Shown here in pieces: positions 25,307-33,786 of a DNA stretch of 64,000 nt (the first letter of the stretch is position 1; every line of letters starts with the position of its first letter). A program made the translations under genes and the position numbers. A model generated the notes under the pieces. The model had not been told where the DNA came from and did not search any database. It saw nothing but the letters and a program-made list of their open reading frames with translations. The stretch comes from Planctomycetota bacterium (lineage in GTDB: Bacteria; Planctomycetota; Brocadiia; Brocadiales; Bathyanammoxibiaceae). The DNA is taken from contig JACQVQ010000009.1 in assembly GCA_016209685.1 (NCBI GenBank), positions 1 through 64,000 on the forward strand, in the 5' to 3' direction.

Positions 25307-26179
25307 TTACTCCTTGATACCTTTTATAATCATTGTGTCTTCCTTAGAGACCTTCTTATAGCCATGTTGGGCACCCAGGAAAAAGGTCCCCAGGAAGGTA
25401 AAAAGCACCAGGGTAAAACCTGCTATGTTCAGCAGGGCCACACGACTCCCATGCATGGTTACGCCTATCCTCAGATGCAACAGGGCGGCATAGACCAGCC
25501 AGGTAACCGTGCCCATTACCACCTTGGGGTCCATGTACCACTGAGGCCCAAGGATGTTAGAATACTTGACCCAGAAAATACCGAAGACCAGTCCCAGCGT
25601 CAGCAGGGGGAACCCGAAGCTCAAGGTCTTCCACATGAGTCTGTCCAGGCTCTCCAGGGAGGGTAGCCCCAGCAGGAGGGGGCCAAAGAATTTGTGTTTT
25701 AACTGCCTCTGCTGTGTCAGGTACATAAGGCTCAGGACAAAGGTAAGGGTAAGGGCGGCATAACCCATGAAGAGGGGGATAGTGTGGGCTATGAGCCAGA
25801 ACTTGCTTAGATTGGACGGGGCACTAAGGAGGTTATCTCCCAGGCTTAGTACCCAGAAACCCAGCACCGTTACCAGGGGGAAGAGAAAGGCCCCCAGGGA
25901 GGGGACTCCGTAGAGATACTCCACCCCATTAAACACTGCCACCACACACCAGGTAAGGAACACCACTGACTCAAAGAGGTTAGTGACAGGGATATTTTCC
26001 ACCCTGGAGGCCAGATATAGGAGAAAAAGGCTGTGCAGGCCAAAGGCCACGAAGGGGAGTCGGTCGGCCCATTGCTTACTGAACCCCTGTGGTCTGAGGA
26101 GGCGGCCAACCTCCCATATACCGCTCAGGAGGTAAAAGACCACAATTAACCAGAAAGGGGAATAGGCTGAGATTTCCAT
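25307..26179 (-). CDS. CcsA/HemX-like cytochrome c assembly protein
   Basis: A hydrophobic protein of about 290 residues with about eight membrane segments, of the CcmF/CycK/CcsA family that handles haem for cytochrome c maturation; the HemX-type members lie next to hemA, as here. Seen are SLMYLTQQRQLKHKFFG, LVFGIFWVKY and VTWLVYAALLHLRI. The frame opens at a GTG at 26197, but I prefer ATG 26179, because the first codons would otherwise lie in the repeat GTAGTGAGCGAAGCGAATCT, which occurs in another gene. Whether it takes part in haem export or only regulates HemA cannot be told. Confidence 0.82.
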   Translation of the reverse strand: MEISAYSPFWLIVVFYLLSGIWEVGRLLRPQGFSKQWADRLPFVAFGLHSLFLLYLASRVENIPVTNLFESVVFLTWCVVAVFNGVEYLYGVPSLGAFLFPLVTVLGFWVLSLGDNLLSAPSNLSKFWLIAHTIPLFMGYAALTLTFVLSLMYLTQQRQLKHKFFGPLLLGLPSLESLDRLMWKTLSFGFPLLTLGLVFGIFWVKYSNILGPQWYMDPKVVMGTVTWLVYAALLHLRIGVTMHGSRVALLNIAGFTLVLFTFLGTFFLGAQHGYKKVSKEDTMIIKGIKE

Positions 26180-26198
26180 CAGATTCGCTTCGCTCACT
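26171..26198. repeat. GTAGTGAGCGAAGCGAATCT repeat at the ccsA-like 5' end
   Basis: The minus-strand copy of the element seen in addA at 17959-17987. It covers the start region of the CcsA-like gene. Confidence 0.65.
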
Positions 26199-26324
26199 AC
26201 AAGCTTAGGGCTTCCTCAAAATATCATTATTCAGTTTAAAAAGAGTCCTTCCCTTAGTCAACAGAATTTTTGGTGATTATAAACTCCTGAAGATTAAAGG
26301 TGGATGGGTTGTGTGTTTTTTTTA

Positions 26325-26354
26325 TTGGCAGGTGGATAATCTTATTGCTAGAAT
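26325..26354 (+). promoter_or_regulatory. Possible promoter of the small lipoprotein gene
   Basis: TTGGCA (26325-26330), 18-base spacer, TAGAAT (26349-26354), 20 bases before the ATG at 26374. The match is moderate. Confidence 0.35.
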
Positions 26355-26373
26355 AAAGCCACAGAGAAAAAGG

Positions 26374-26826
26374 ATGAAGTGCTCAAATACAACAATTCCT
26401 GATGTCAGGAACCACCTGTGGTGTGCGGTGTTTGCAAGTATGGTTCTTCTATCCTCCTGCGCCGAGTACAGCGTCCCCAGCGTTCCTAGCGCCCCTAGTG
26501 GCCCGCTTCCTGCCACTGGGCCCGCATTTTTGGAGGTAAGTCCCTGGGCGGTGGAGGTGACTGGTTCTGGAGATACGGAGGTTGTATTCGTAAAGGTAAT
26601 GGACCACGATAAAAGGCCAATACCTGACCAGATAGTCTACGCAACAATTGAAGACACCTCGGTAGCCACCATAGAGGACCACGAAGTAACGGACAAAAAA
26701 GGCCTGGCAAGATTTACTGTAACAGGTATAGGGATGCCTACGTTTACTACGCTTACCTTTACCGCTGATTCAGTTTCTACTAAAATTTATGTCTGGAAGA
26801 TTGGATGGGGGCCTTATGGGCGGTAG
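26374..26826 (+). CDS. Lipoprotein with a bacterial Ig-like (Big-type) domain
   Basis: About 150 residues. The preferred start is ATG 26374, giving a signal peptide with hydrophobic text VFASMVLLSSCAEYS whose Cys is the probable lipidated residue; the longer frame from 26311 would bury it. After a Pro/Ser-rich spacer (SVPSVPSAPSGPLP) comes a single beta-rich domain: VMDHDKRPIPDQIVYATIED, then VTDKKGLARFTVTG, the pattern of Big_1/invasin-like repeats that sense or bridge surface structures. It is probably an envelope protein; its partner is unknown. A GGCGGG-type repeat follows it. Confidence 0.7.
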   Translation: MKCSNTTIPDVRNHLWCAVFASMVLLSSCAEYSVPSVPSAPSGPLPATGPAFLEVSPWAVEVTGSGDTEVVFVKVMDHDKRPIPDQIVYATIEDTSVATIEDHEVTDKKGLARFTVTGIGMPTFTTLTFTADSVSTKIYVWKIGWGPYGR

Positions 26827-26855
26827 TAAAGATATTTTGTATTATCTATAGGCAT

Positions 26856-26886
26856 GGGTTATCCGCCTCAGGCGGGTCGCCCCTAC
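26856..26886. repeat. Degenerate composite palindrome
   Basis: TTATCCGCCTCAGGCGGGT is followed by CGCCCCTAC: a CCGCCTCAGGCGG element lodged in an eroded copy of the 28-bp element. Confidence 0.6.
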
Positions 26887-27005
26887 ACAAGAGATTGTCT
26901 TTACTACCAACTTAATTTCCAGTAAAATTTATATTGAAGAGGGGATATGGGCCCTCCCGAAACAGAGGGTTTTAGGTAACTTTTCTGTTAAAAGAGGAAA
27001 AGACA

Positions 27006-27473
27006 ATGAGGTATTCAAGTCTCCTGTTTGTGGCAAGTCTTGCCCTGATGTCTCTAGTCTCCTGTACTTTCTTATCGCTGGGGTCATACCCAACCCTGTC
27101 TCCGTCTCAGACGAACGTGGCGGGTAGCCATAATGTTGGTACGGAGACTACAGCCTCTGCATCGGAATCCGAAAGGACTTCCAACGTATGGACAGCTACT
27201 GGTGGCTTCCCGTTGGAACCCGGAAAGGCCCCTAAAGTACAGGTCCCAGGAAAAGACCCCTATGCGAACATTCCGTCCGGTACCTTGACACGACCCGAAA
27301 CCACCAGACCTAGCACCCCCTTTGAGGCGCCTTTTGGCATGATGTCCAGTGGAAAAGATACGTCCCGATTTACCGTACCAAGTTCACCAAGCACACCCTC
27401 TACCCCAGCTATTACCTTTAGTACAGAAGGCTTTTCCGGTACGCCGGGGCTAAGCCTCCCTGGTGCCCCCTAA
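27006..27473 (+). CDS. Small Ser/Thr/Pro-rich lipoprotein
   Basis: 155 residues starting with a lipoprotein signal peptide (MRYSSLLFVASLALMSLVSC, lipobox LVSC). The mature part is low in complexity and rich in Ser, Thr, Pro and Gly (for example SSPSTPSTPAITFSTEGFSG), without recognisable domains. It is likely a flexible envelope-anchored protein. RBS-like AGAGGAAAAG precedes the ATG at 27006. Its downstream side holds a nested palindromic element, then modA. I do not recognise a family. Confidence 0.65.
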   Translation: MRYSSLLFVASLALMSLVSCTFLSLGSYPTLSPSQTNVAGSHNVGTETTASASESERTSNVWTATGGFPLEPGKAPKVQVPGKDPYANIPSGTLTRPETTRPSTPFEAPFGMMSSGKDTSRFTVPSSPSTPSTPAITFSTEGFSGTPGLSLPGAP

Positions 27474-27479
27474 TAAAGG

Positions 27480-27529
27480 TAGGGGCAATTCCCGCCTGAG
27501 GCGGATTTTCAACATGAATTGCCCCTACG
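27480..27529. repeat. Nested element: GGCGGA-type repeat inside a GTAGGGGC palindrome
   Basis: Outer arms GTAGGGGCAATTC and ATGAATTGCCCCTAC enclose CCGCCTGAGGCGGATTTTCA. Removing the inner part restores a continuous palindrome. Confidence 0.85.
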
Positions 27530-27546
27530 GGTTGCTTCCACCAAAA

Positions 27547-28302
27547 GTGAAAAGAAAGACCGCATCTCTTGTCCTGGCAGGGATTCTTATCCTTCTACAG
27601 GCAAGCAGTCTTTCAGGTCAGACCCTCTTAGTAGCGGCCGCCTCTAGCATGAGGGATGCCCTGGAAGAAGTCGCTGCCGAATTTGAAAAGGGCTCAGGCT
27701 ATAAAACAAATTTTACCTTTGGCTCCAGTGGTCTCCTGGCCCACGAGATTGAGAGTGGGGTACCTTACGACCTTTATGTAGCCGCCGGGGCCAATTTTAT
27801 ACAGGAACTCTACCACAGAAGACTCCTCGTACAAGGCACCTCTAATGTAATTTGCAGGGGGAGGCTGGTTATCATAGTCAGAAAGGACTCGCCAAGAAAG
27901 ATAGACAGGCTTCAAGACATAACCAACTTCTCCTTAATTGCCATTGCGAACCCCCAGCACGCCCCCTATGGAAAGGCGGCCCAGGAGGCCCTGCAAAATG
28001 CAGGCCTGTGGATAGGGCTACAAAACCGAATCCTTTACACGGAGCGAGTGACGGACATCCTTGAACTGGTGGAGACAGGAAGGGTGCCGGTTGGGATTGG
28101 GGCACAATCCCTTAGGGCCTCTGCTCAGGTGGAGTACGTCCCTGTAGAGGATAAATTGTACGCCGCTCCCGAGACCTATATCGCCATGGTGAAGGGTACC
28201 TTACATAAAGAGGAGGCTAGGGCCTTCATCGGCTTCCTGGCCAGCGATAAAGGGATGACCATCTTAAAGGAGTACGGCTTCTCAGTAGACAGCAAACAGT
28301 AG
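27547..28302 (+). CDS. modA: Molybdate ABC transporter substrate-binding protein ModA
   Basis: About 251 residues, periplasmic. The signal peptide runs MKRKTASLVLAGILILLQAS and is followed by LLVAAASSMRDALEEVAAEF, the ModA N-terminal signature, then FGSSGLLAHEIESGVPYDLY, which forms the oxyanion pocket, and a C-terminal FIGFLASDKGMTILKEYGF. I chose GTG 27547: the earlier ATG 27514 lies in a repeat element and would give an unusual leader. No modB or modC is in the window, so the permease must be elsewhere. The gene's last codons run into an inverted repeat (SVDSKQ). Confidence 0.88.
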   Translation: MKRKTASLVLAGILILLQASSLSGQTLLVAAASSMRDALEEVAAEFEKGSGYKTNFTFGSSGLLAHEIESGVPYDLYVAAGANFIQELYHRRLLVQGTSNVICRGRLVIIVRKDSPRKIDRLQDITNFSLIAIANPQHAPYGKAAQEALQNAGLWIGLQNRILYTERVTDILELVETGRVPVGIGAQSLRASAQVEYVPVEDKLYAAPETYIAMVKGTLHKEEARAFIGFLASDKGMTILKEYGFSVDSKQ

Positions 28303-28357
28303 ACAGTAGACAGGGGAAACCACTATCCCTGTATGCTGTCTACTGACTACTGTCTAC
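28288..28357. repeat. Word-type inverted repeat between modA and trmD
   Basis: AACAGTAGACAGTAGACAGG is mirrored by CTGTCTACTGACTACTGTCT. It spans the convergent 3' ends of modA and trmD and may act as a bidirectional terminator-like hairpin. Confidence 0.8.
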
Positions 28358-29064
28358 TCCTTTAACAGGTCAGGTCTTCTCTGGCGGGTGCGGAGCCTTG
28401 CCTGCTCCAGACGCCATTTTCTTATCTTTTCGTGGTCCCCGGATAACAGCACCTCTGGCACACTCATGCCTCTGAACTCCCTGGGCCGGGTGTATTGGGG
28501 ATACTCCAGGAGTACAGGGGGTTCCCCCAGCATCTCACTGAAGGATTCGCTTACGGTAGAAAACTCGTCTCCCAACGCCCCAGGGATAAGCCTCACTAGC
28601 GCATCTATTATCACCATGGCAGGGACCTCTCCCCCACTCAGGACGTAGTCCCCTATGGAGACCTCCAGGAAATCAAAGCCTTGTCTTATCCTTTCATCAA
28701 ATCCCTCATAATGCCCGCAGAGGAGCATGAGGCGGGGCTCCCTGGCAAGCTCCCTGGCCATGGATTGATTAAATCTCGCACCCTGCGGGCAGAGGAGGAT
28801 TTTTCTTGGTGGCACCGTCACCGTCCCCGACACCTCCTTCTCCACCTCTTCTATTGCCCTGAAGACAGGCTCTGGTCTGAGGACCATCCCGGGCCCTCCG
28901 CCAAAGGGTCTGTCATCCACTTTCTTATGCTTGTCTTGAGTAAAATCCCTTATATTCCAGAGGTGAAATTCCACCAGCCCCTTCTCCTGGGCAATCCCCA
29001 GGATACTGTGTCCGAGGAAGGCAGGAAATACCTCTGGGAAGAGGGTAAGGATGTCTATATGCAT
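28354..29064 (-). CDS. trmD: tRNA (guanine-N1)-methyltransferase TrmD
   Basis: Methylates G37 of tRNAs reading CNN codons. The N-terminus [20 protein letters not shown] and [20 protein letters not shown], and the SPOUT knot [14 protein letters not shown] and [14 protein letters not shown], are diagnostic. 236 residues is the usual length. It stands alone, without rpsP, rimM or rplS as neighbours, which is the common arrangement elsewhere. Start ATG at 29064. Confidence 0.95.
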   Translation of the reverse strand: MHIDILTLFPEVFPAFLGHSILGIAQEKGLVEFHLWNIRDFTQDKHKKVDDRPFGGGPGMVLRPEPVFRAIEEVEKEVSGTVTVPPRKILLCPQGARFNQSMARELAREPRLMLLCGHYEGFDERIRQGFDFLEVSIGDYVLSGGEVPAMVIIDALVRLIPGALGDEFSTVSESFSEMLGEPPVLLEYPQYTRPREFRGMSVPEVLLSGDHEKIRKWRLEQARLRTRQRRPDLLKE

Positions 29065-29368
29065 GACAGTGTCAAAAGGGTTAGGTTATTCTCGTCAATA
29101 CTAACACAATTATATTTTAGCGTCATATCTTTTACAATTGGAGTCTCTGAGAAAGTGAGAAAGGCATCCTAATTTGGAGATGTAAAGGCTACAAAATTTG
29201 TAGTCTTTTTAAAAACAAACCTGTTGATAAACAAAATTTTTTCTGTAAACTATTGGCATCTATCACTTATGAAAGATAAGGGATGGGTATAGATTTTGCT
29301 GTAAATGACCTTTGTTGTGATAATTATAATGTACTAACTCCCAATAAAAATGGTAACTTACTAGCCAA
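29065..29368. other. AT-rich divergent intergenic region with hairpin and promoter-like sites
   Basis: About 300 bases without a convincing gene. It holds a near-perfect dyad GGCTACAAAATTTGTAGTC followed by TTTTT (29187-29210), which could be a terminator or operator, and a promoter-like pair at 29224-29251. Confidence 0.5.
29224..29251 (+). promoter_or_regulatory. Candidate promoter of the surface-glycan operon
   Basis: TTGATA (29224-29229), 16-base spacer, TAAACT (29246-29251), about 118 bases before the first gene. It would drive the operon 29369-35154. Confidence 0.45.
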
Positions 29369-30091
29369 ATGCACAAAGACCTGGCCGAAAAATTGCTGTC
29401 AAGGCAGAGACTCCTGGTCCTGGCTCCCCATTCGGACGATGAGTCTCTGGGGTGCGCGGGCCTTATAGCCAAGATAAAGGACATGGGTGGAGAGGCATAT
29501 GTCATGGTGATGTCTATTGGGAGTCTGAAGCACTATGGGGTGGACGGCGTAGTCCCGGCGCAGATACGGAGGGACGAGTTCCTAGCGGCAGCTGAATTAC
29601 TGAAACTAGATGGTTATGACATAGTCTACAAGGACGACGAGAAATACCTCCGTCTTGATGCCATCCCCAGACGAGACCTGGTAAGCGTAATAGAGAGGGA
29701 GAGCAGTGTTTCTATAGACAAGATAAGCCCCACCATGATAGCCCTCCCTGCACCCTCATATAATCAGGACCATGCCGCCGTATTTTATGCAGGGTTTACG
29801 GCCTGTCGCCCCGCCCTGCCCCAATATAAGGCCTTCCAGCAAGTAGTTGTCACTTACGAATGCCCCACCCTATGCTGGAGTTCGGATAAGGTCTTTCAAC
29901 CTAACCTCTACGTAGACATATCCCAGTACATGGACAAAAAACTAGAGGCAGTAAGGTGTCACCGTTCCCAGTTGAAGGAACCCAACCATAATTACAGCCT
30001 GGAAAACGTAGAGAGGCTGGCAAGACTGAGGGGGAGCGAGATAGCTGTAGAGGCCGCCGAGGCCTTCGTGTGTTATCGCATGGTGATATGA
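29369..30091 (+). CDS. PIG-L/LmbE-family N-deacetylase
   Basis: A 240-residue zinc hydrolase of the PIG-L family, which removes acetyl groups from N-acetylated sugars. The metal motif reads LVLAPHSDDESLGCAGLIAK, and later PAPSYNQDHAAVF provides the second histidine. The protein has no signal peptide. It heads a tightly packed operon, its stop overlapping the DegT start as ATGA. With the aminotransferase and WecA-like transferase it probably serves synthesis of an amino-sugar-containing surface glycan. Confidence 0.85.
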   Translation: MHKDLAEKLLSRQRLLVLAPHSDDESLGCAGLIAKIKDMGGEAYVMVMSIGSLKHYGVDGVVPAQIRRDEFLAAAELLKLDGYDIVYKDDEKYLRLDAIPRRDLVSVIERESSVSIDKISPTMIALPAPSYNQDHAAVFYAGFTACRPALPQYKAFQQVVVTYECPTLCWSSDKVFQPNLYVDISQYMDKKLEAVRCHRSQLKEPNHNYSLENVERLARLRGSEIAVEAAEAFVCYRMVI

Positions 30092-31155
30092 GGAAGATAC
30101 CTCACTCCTTGCCCACGTTAGAGAAAGAGGAGTTAGAAATGGTAAGGGAAGTGCTTAGTTCCAACTACATTGCCCAGGGACCGAAGGTGGAGGAGCTGGA
30201 AGGGGTATTTAAGGACTATCTGGGGGTAGAGTATACCCTCGCCACCAACTCCGGTTCATCGGCCTTGCACCTCCTGCTCCTGGCCATGGGCGTAGGAACG
30301 GGGGACGAGGTTATCGTCCCCAGTTACGTATGCGCCGCAGTGCTCAACCCCATCCTCTACGTTGGGGCCACGCCCAGGGTGGTTGACATAGATGGACAAG
30401 ACCTGAACATAAACCTAAAAGAAGTCAAGAGGCAGGCCAATCCAAAGACAAAGGCCATGATTATCGTCCATACCTTTGGTCAGTCTGCTGACGTAAATAG
30501 TCTGTTAGAGTTGGAAATCCCAGTTATTGAGGACTGTGCCCATAGCCTTGGTGGTAACTATCCACCCAGGGTGGGAAGGAGGCTGGGGAGCCTGGGAGTG
30601 GCCTCTATCTTTTCCTTTTATGCCACCAAGATGATTGCCACAGGGCACGGCGGGATGCTTGCCTCAAATTCCTACACCCTGATGGAAAAGGCAAGGGACC
30701 TCAGGGAGTATGACGAGAGGGAGGATTATCAGGTAAGATACAACTACAGGATGACGGATATAGAGGCCGCCATGGGGCTGAGCCAGATGCAAAAGTTAGA
30801 CTATTTTATCTCAAGGAGACGTGAGATAGCGGCTACCTACGACAGGGTACTGGAGGATTATGGTCTGGAGATACCCTACAGGAGAAGGGGTTCTACCCAC
30901 GCCTTTTACAGGTACGTCCTTAAGACAAGGCAGACCGTGGAGGAAACAATTAAGAGTCTGGAGGCCAGGGGGGTAGAATCCAAGAGGCCCGTCTTCAAGC
31001 CCCTTCACCAGTACCTCCACCTGGACAATGGGGAGTTTCCCAATGCGGAGGAGGCCCACCGTACCATAGTCTCTATACCCATTTACCCATCCCTGAGCCA
31101 GGAACAGGTGGAATACGTGGCCAGGAACGTTGGGGAGGTGTTTTCAGGGTCATGA
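30088..31155 (+). CDS. DegT/DnrJ/EryC1-family sugar aminotransferase
   Basis: A PLP-dependent aminotransferase of 355 residues that makes amino sugars on nucleotide-sugar ketones. Seen are IAQGPKVEELEGVF, the cofactor pocket TNSGSSALHLLLLAMG, EVIVPSYVCAAVLNP, and the PLP lysine in SFYATKMIATGHGGML. ATG 30088 overlaps the upstream stop (ATGA); the frame extends to a GTG at 30070, which I consider less likely. Its 3' end overlaps the WbqC gene by 4 bases. Confidence 0.9.
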   Translation: MRKIPHSLPTLEKEELEMVREVLSSNYIAQGPKVEELEGVFKDYLGVEYTLATNSGSSALHLLLLAMGVGTGDEVIVPSYVCAAVLNPILYVGATPRVVDIDGQDLNINLKEVKRQANPKTKAMIIVHTFGQSADVNSLLELEIPVIEDCAHSLGGNYPPRVGRRLGSLGVASIFSFYATKMIATGHGGMLASNSYTLMEKARDLREYDEREDYQVRYNYRMTDIEAAMGLSQMQKLDYFISRRREIAATYDRVLEDYGLEIPYRRRGSTHAFYRYVLKTRQTVEETIKSLEARGVESKRPVFKPLHQYLHLDNGEFPNAEEAHRTIVSIPIYPSLSQEQVEYVARNVGEVFSGS

Positions 31156-31862
31156 TGATAGCAGGACACCAGCCCAATTACCTCCCTTATCTCGGATTCT
31201 TCCACAAGATGGCCCAGGTAGACACCTTTGTCATCGTGGACAACGTCCAATTTGTTAAGCGTGGCCCGTTTGGGTGGATGCACCGCAACAAGATTCGCAC
31301 CCAGGAGGGATGGGTGTGGCTTACCGTCCCGGTACTTACTAAAGGGAAATACACGCAGAAGATTATGGACGTCCATATCAATAACGCCCTCCCCTGGAGG
31401 CGTAAGCACTGGAAATCTATATGGCTTAATTACCAGAAGGCCCCCTATTTTGACAGATATGCCGATTTCTTCCACGAGACCTATAATAGGGAGTGGGAAA
31501 AGTTGTCAGACCTGAACGAGACCCTCATACTCTATATAAAAGAGGCATTGGGCATAAAGACAAGGGTGCTTAAGGCCTCTGACTTAGGGGTAGAGGGAAA
31601 GGCCACAGAATTAATCGTAGATGTTTGTGTGAAGTTAGGCGCCGACAGATACATGCACGGTATCCACGGTAAGGACTATGTGGACGTCAACCAGATGCAG
31701 GAAAAGGGGATAGAGAGCCTGTTCCAGGAATTTCATCACCCCCAATACAGGCAGCTCCATGAGCCTTTTATGCCCAGCATGTCCACTATTGACCTCCTCT
31801 TTAACGAGGGAGAGAGGAGTCTTGAGATACTCCTGGGGTCGGCTATCAGTTGTCAAACGTAG
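31152..31862 (+). CDS. WbqC-like family protein
   Basis: A 236-residue member of the WbqC family, found in O-antigen and capsule clusters. The N-terminal IAGHQPNYLPYLGFFHKM and QFVKRGPFGWMHRNKI are hallmarks, and YMHGIHGKDYVD sits near the C-terminus. Its exact chemistry is not established to my knowledge. It is coupled to the DegT gene by a 4-base overlap. The stop TAG is the first triplet of a palindromic composite element at 31859-31899. Confidence 0.82.
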   Translation: MMIAGHQPNYLPYLGFFHKMAQVDTFVIVDNVQFVKRGPFGWMHRNKIRTQEGWVWLTVPVLTKGKYTQKIMDVHINNALPWRRKHWKSIWLNYQKAPYFDRYADFFHETYNREWEKLSDLNETLILYIKEALGIKTRVLKASDLGVEGKATELIVDVCVKLGADRYMHGIHGKDYVDVNQMQEKGIESLFQEFHHPQYRQLHEPFMPSMSTIDLLFNEGERSLEILLGSAISCQT

Positions 31863-31899
31863 AGGGACATCCGCCTGAGGCGGACAACGTGCCCCTACA
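31859..31899. repeat. Nested palindromic element after wbqC
   Basis: GTAGAGGGACATCCGCC, then TGAGGCGGACAACG and TGCCCCTAC: a CCGCCTGAGGCGG core inside 28-bp-element arms. Confidence 0.75.
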
Positions 31900-31928
31900 A
31901 AACAAGAGGTTAAGGATAAAGAGTTCAG

Positions 31929-32993
31929 ATGACAGAGCCATTAACAGCCTGCGGTAAGACCTTTGGGATGGCCCTCTTAGTTACCCTGGTGGCAACACCT
32001 ATCGTAAGGGTCATAGCCGAGAAGATTGGGGCAATGGACCACCCTGGAAAGACAAAGCCCCACGCAAGACCTACCGCACGCCTGGGAGGGCTTGCCGTCT
32101 TCCTAGGCTTTACAGCCCCTTTGCTCTACAACATTGACCTCCTTACTGGCAAACAGCTTGGTATTCTGCTGGGTGGCACGCTTGTAATCGCCATAGGTCT
32201 GGTAGATGATATATGGGGGTTACCCGCCACAATAAAATTATTCCTGCTCCTGGGTATAACATATCTCCTTTCCAGATATGGGATAGTTCTGACGTTATTT
32301 CACAATTATTACCTTAACTTACTTTTTACCCTTATATGGATAACAGGGGTGGTAAGTGCCTTTAATGCCTCAGATACCATGGACGGGCTTGCGTCCGGCC
32401 TTGCCTTTATAGCTGGCTTCGCCTATATGCTGGTGGCCGTACAGACCTACCAGTGGGCCTGGGGTCTACTGGCCTGTGCCCTTATGGGTTCAACCCTTGC
32501 CTTCTTAAGGTACAACTACAATGGCGCCAACATCTTTCTAGGGGATTCAGGCTCATTTTTCCTGGGTTATATCCTTGCCACCCTTGGTGTCATGGGAGAA
32601 TGGTCTACGCATCCCATCAAGGCGGCCGTAATACCCATATTAATATTAGGTGTAATTATCCTTGACTTTTTGTATACTATTAGTAAAAGGTATCTGGAAG
32701 GGACTACGCATACCATAAAAGAGGCGATTACCTACCACGGGGTTGACCATCTCCCCCACAGGCTAGTAGCCATAGGTTTTAGCAGGCGGGGGGCAGTATT
32801 ACTTATCTATCTTGTTAGTCTTGTAATATCTATAGGCGCAGTAACCCTCAGGAACTCAAGGCCGGTAGATGCATTATTGCTTTTGTTCCAACTTCTTCTT
32901 ATATTTATAGTTGTCATTAGATTGGTGGACTTAAAGAGGGCGGAAACAGGCCATGTACCTGGACTATTGGGGACTAAAAAAGAAACCCTTTGA
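31929..32993 (+). CDS. WecA/TagO-like UDP-GlcNAc:polyprenyl-phosphate transferase
   Basis: A 354-residue membrane enzyme of the MraY/WecA family that starts lipid-linked glycan synthesis by putting a sugar phosphate on undecaprenyl phosphate. Catalytic text: DHPGKTKPHARPTARLGGLA, AIGLVDDIWGLPATIK, NASDTMDGLASGLAF and NIFLGDSGSFFLGY. About ten membrane segments are seen. The end overlaps the ATPase gene by 41 bases. The HLPHRL motif near residue 275 is also retained. This points to an initiating role for the whole operon. Confidence 0.88.
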   Translation: MTEPLTACGKTFGMALLVTLVATPIVRVIAEKIGAMDHPGKTKPHARPTARLGGLAVFLGFTAPLLYNIDLLTGKQLGILLGGTLVIAIGLVDDIWGLPATIKLFLLLGITYLLSRYGIVLTLFHNYYLNLLFTLIWITGVVSAFNASDTMDGLASGLAFIAGFAYMLVAVQTYQWAWGLLACALMGSTLAFLRYNYNGANIFLGDSGSFFLGYILATLGVMGEWSTHPIKAAVIPILILGVIILDFLYTISKRYLEGTTHTIKEAITYHGVDHLPHRLVAIGFSRRGAVLLIYLVSLVISIGAVTLRNSRPVDALLLLFQLLLIFIVVIRLVDLKRAETGHVPGLLGTKKETL

Positions 32994-33786
32994 AAATACC
33001 CCTAACCCGGATTTCTTCTTTTACTCGGTAAACCACGAGGAGGCCCTCACCAGGCTCTTATACGGGGTAAAGGAGAAGAAGGGGGCTGTTATGATTACAG
33101 GGGAGATAGGTGCCGGCAAGACCCTCCTCAGCCGGATGCTGGTGAGATTACTCTCCAGAGAGGAAAAGGGCTATAATATAGCCGTAGTAGTAAATCCGAA
33201 CCTCACTGCTGAGGACCTGTTACGAGAACTGATATATCAGTTCGGAGGGCTTGAAAGCCTGCCTCCGGTAACAAGTAAGCTAGATTTACTCCATAGACTA
33301 GAGGACATTGTATTTGAGAGTAACGAAAAAGGCCAACACTGTGTACTAGTAATTGACGAAGCCCATGTCATCAAGGACGAGGCCATCTTTGAGGAGATTA
33401 GGCTACTACTGAATTTCCAGAAGAACGATGCCTTTCTTATGACCATCGTCCTCCTGGGCCAGCCGGAACTGGCACAAAGGGTCAGGCAGCACGAGCCTTT
33501 GTCACAACGTATAGCAATAAGATACAACCTCTCGGGCCTTAGCAAAGAAGAGGTGGGAAAATACGTAGACTACAGGCTGAAAGCGGCGGGTGCTGACAGG
33601 GAGATATTCAATGCTACCTCCGTTGAGGAGGTATACAGGGCCTCAAAGGGCATCCCCAGGATTATAAACAATATCTGTGACTTGAGCCTCCTCATGGGCT
33701 TCAGCAGTCAGGCTGAACAGGTGAGCGATGCTGTAGTAAAGGCAGTTGCAGAGGACCTGAGGTTGGCGGCACGGTACGTGAAGTAG
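32953..33786 (+). CDS. ExeA-like AAA ATPase
   Basis: A 277-residue ATPase of the ExeA/GspA (AAA_22) type. It opens with YLDYWGLKKKPFENTPNPDF, followed by Walker A ITGEIGAGKTLLSRML and Walker B CVLVIDEAHVIKDEAI. Such ATPases occur in secretion and exopolysaccharide clusters. This one lacks the periplasmic peptidoglycan-binding tail of true ExeA, and its function is not defined. It overlaps the WecA-like gene and abuts the HD-GYP gene without a gap. Confidence 0.85.
   Translation: MYLDYWGLKKKPFENTPNPDFFFYSVNHEEALTRLLYGVKEKKGAVMITGEIGAGKTLLSRMLVRLLSREEKGYNIAVVVNPNLTAEDLLRELIYQFGGLESLPPVTSKLDLLHRLEDIVFESNEKGQHCVLVIDEAHVIKDEAIFEEIRLLLNFQKNDAFLMTIVLLGQPELAQRVRQHEPLSQRIAIRYNLSGLSKEEVGKYVDYRLKAAGADREIFNATSVEEVYRASKGIPRIINNICDLSLLMGFSSQAEQVSDAVVKAVAEDLRLAARYVK

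Noticed and set aside
25160-25666. Open frames on the plus strand opposite hemA and the CcsA-like gene
   Set aside because: They mirror well-supported minus-strand genes and show no family features.
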